A DNA stretch of 43,516 nt from Halobacteriales archaeon QS_4_62_28. GTDB lineage: Archaea > Halobacteriota > Halobacteria > Halobacteriales > Haloarculaceae. Location of the stretch: assembly GCA_003021685.1 (NCBI GenBank), contig PXRO01000037.1, forward strand, positions 1-43,516. The letters run 5' to 3'. Below are positions 42,232 to 43,516 of this stretch, in pieces. Under the pieces are notes generated by a model, which had not been told where the DNA came from, made no database searches, and saw only the letters and a list, made by a program, of their open reading frames with translations. Position numbers and translations under genes: made by a program. Positions within the stretch are counted from its first letter, which is position 1; the number at the start of each line of letters is the position of its first letter.

Positions 42232-43516
42232 TGCCCGCTGGCTACTCGCTGTCGGAGGAACCGCTGCCGGACGACGCCGAGCTGGAGATCGGCGGCATTG
42301 ACGCCCGGGAGAACGGGACCGTCGTCGTCAGCACGCGACACGGCGAGATATGGCAATACGATCCCGACGCCACGTCGTGGACGCGGGTGACCAACTCACT
42401 GCACAACGCACTGGGCGTCTGGGTCGACGACGACAGCGGTGACATCTTCACCACCCAGATGCCAGCACTCACCCGAGTGATCGACGAGGACGGCGACGGC
42501 ACGGCCGAGCGTTACGAGACGATCACGGACGAGTGGGGCTTTTCCTCCAACTACCACGAGTTCGCGTTCGGGCCGGTCCGTGACAGCGAGGGGAACTTCT
42601 ACCTGAACCTGAACCTCACCGAGGGTGCAGGCGGTAAGGTCAAGGAAGCGCTCATGGGTGCCGGATCGGCGTATCGTGGCTGGGCGATCAAGGTCACGCC
42701 GGACGGCGAGTTCGTCCCGTACGCGAGTGGTTTGTGCTCGCCGTCGGGGATCGGTATCAACGGCAACGACGAGGTGTTCATCACCGACAACGAGGGCGAC
42801 TACATGCCCGCGAATCACCTCTCGCATCTCCGCGAAGGCGAGTTCTACGGCCATCCAGCGAGTTTGAAAGACCACCCGGCGTTCGAGGATAGAAACCTAG
42901 ACGACATTCCCAACGGCGAGTACGACGACATGCGGACGGACCACGCCGTGTGGATCCCCCGCGAGGAGTCCTTCTCGACGACCGGCCCGGCCTTTGACAC
43001 GGCGGGCAACTTCGGTCCGTTCGACGGGCAGGTCTTCATGGGCGAACTGACTCAGGCCAAGGTGCTCAGGGCGAGCCTCGAGACCGTCGACGGCCAGTAT
43101 CAGGGCGCGCTGTTTAACTTCGGGAGCGAACTGACGAGTGAGCCGACCAGCCTGACGTTCTCGCCCGACGGATCGACGCTCTGGATCGGCGAGACCACTC
43201 GTGGCTGGGGGTCGACCGGCTACAGGCCGTACGGTCTCCAGCGCATCGAGTACGATGGCGAGACGACACCGTTCGAGATGCACTCGGTTCACATCCAGTC
43301 CAGCGGGTTCGACATCGAGTTCACCAGGCCGGTCGATCCGGCGACGGTCGAGGACCCGGCAGGCTACGATATCTCTCACTTCGGGTGGGACAACAACGAC
43401 GAGTACGGATCGGACAGGATGGACACGGAAACCCTCGCGACCGACGAAATCGAGGTGAGCGTCGGCGACGACGGCACCGTGGTGACGCTCTCGCTCCCGG
43501 AAATCTACGTCACGCC
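42228..43516 (+). CDS. Beta-propeller sugar-dehydrogenase-like protein (3' end cut by window edge)
   Basis: At least 429 residues are encoded before the window ends. Repeated blade-like segments (GTVVVSTRHGEIWQYDP, NALGVWVDDDSGDIFTTQMP, SGIGINGNDEVFITDNEGDY, PTSLTFSPDGSTLWIGETTR) show an NHL/PQQ-dependent-dehydrogenase-like six-bladed propeller. A beta domain follows from about residue 355 (MHSVHIQSSGFDIEFTRPVD, with a bacterial-Ig-like look). No cofactor site can be fixed. The gene overlaps the previous one by four bases, so the two products are probably halves of one functional unit. No signal peptide is visible at this start. Confidence 0.8.
   Translation, partial: MMPAGYSLSEEPLPDDAELEIGGIDARENGTVVVSTRHGEIWQYDPDATSWTRVTNSLHNALGVWVDDDSGDIFTTQMPALTRVIDEDGDGTAERYETITDEWGFSSNYHEFAFGPVRDSEGNFYLNLNLTEGAGGKVKEALMGAGSAYRGWAIKVTPDGEFVPYASGLCSPSGIGINGNDEVFITDNEGDYMPANHLSHLREGEFYGHPASLKDHPAFEDRNLDDIPNGEYDDMRTDHAVWIPREESFSTTGPAFDTAGNFGPFDGQVFMGELTQAKVLRASLETVDGQYQGALFNFGSELTSEPTSLTFSPDGSTLWIGETTRGWGSTGYRPYGLQRIEYDGETTPFEMHSVHIQSSGFDIEFTRPVDPATVEDPAGYDISHFGWDNNDEYGSDRMDTETLATDEIEVSVGDDGTVVTLSLPEIYVT

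Noticed and set aside
1..43516. CRISPR arrays, tRNA or rRNA genes
   Set aside because: No series of regularly spaced direct repeats and no cloverleaf or rRNA-like sequence was noticed on reading; the dispersed repeats found are inverted, not arrayed. A dedicated scan was not possible.

Overview
The window is a haloarchaeal (class Halobacteria) accessory region. Three things point there: strongly acidic deduced proteins, AT-rich TATA boxes 20-30 bases before many start codons with almost no Shine-Dalgarno sites, and twin-arginine lipoprotein signals on secreted proteins. All functional calls come from reading the sequence and recalling protein families; no database search was run. No tRNA, rRNA or CRISPR array was seen.

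Bases 1-8971 look like an uptake and catabolic island for a small nitrogenous compound. It holds a partial IclR regulator, a non-canonical M19 dipeptidase-like protein, a BCCT (betaine/carnitine/choline-type) transporter, a translationally coupled pair of uncharacterised proteins (571 and 313 aa), an aldehyde dehydrogenase and an ornithine-cyclodeaminase-family enzyme. The 571/313 pair is the best candidate here for undescribed biochemistry.

Bases 9386-13639 are an eroded sugar-acid region. It has a decayed zinc alcohol dehydrogenase, an epimerase-type SDR whose 3' end runs into an antisense decayed glucarate dehydratase, an intact enolase-superfamily dehydratase and a DapA-family dehydratase/aldolase flanked by two hairpin repeats. 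Bases 13640-17516 hold an IS200/IS605 element (tnpA plus frameshifted tnpB) whose right end truncates a glpA-like gene. An SDR, two kinds of hairpin repeat, a zinc alcohol dehydrogenase and an IclR regulator follow.

Bases 21611-30428 are a carbohydrate uptake locus: a TIM-barrel isomerase-like protein, two divergent paralogous solute-binding proteins (one without an export signal), two permeases, an ATPase and an uncharacterised 483-aa protein. Bases 30614-33935 are a DUF4129/DUF58 membrane operon. Bases 34496-39122 carry four genes matching the xac oxidative pentose pathway (xacC, xacR, xacE, xacD). The right end has a Tat-lipoprotein purple-acid-phosphatase-like enzyme and a two-gene unit with PA14-like and beta-propeller proteins, cut by the window edge.

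The main themes are oxidative degradation of sugars and sugar acids towards 2-oxoglutarate, IclR-type control, many pseudogenes with both ends kept but the middle deleted, and small hairpin-forming repeats scattered between genes.
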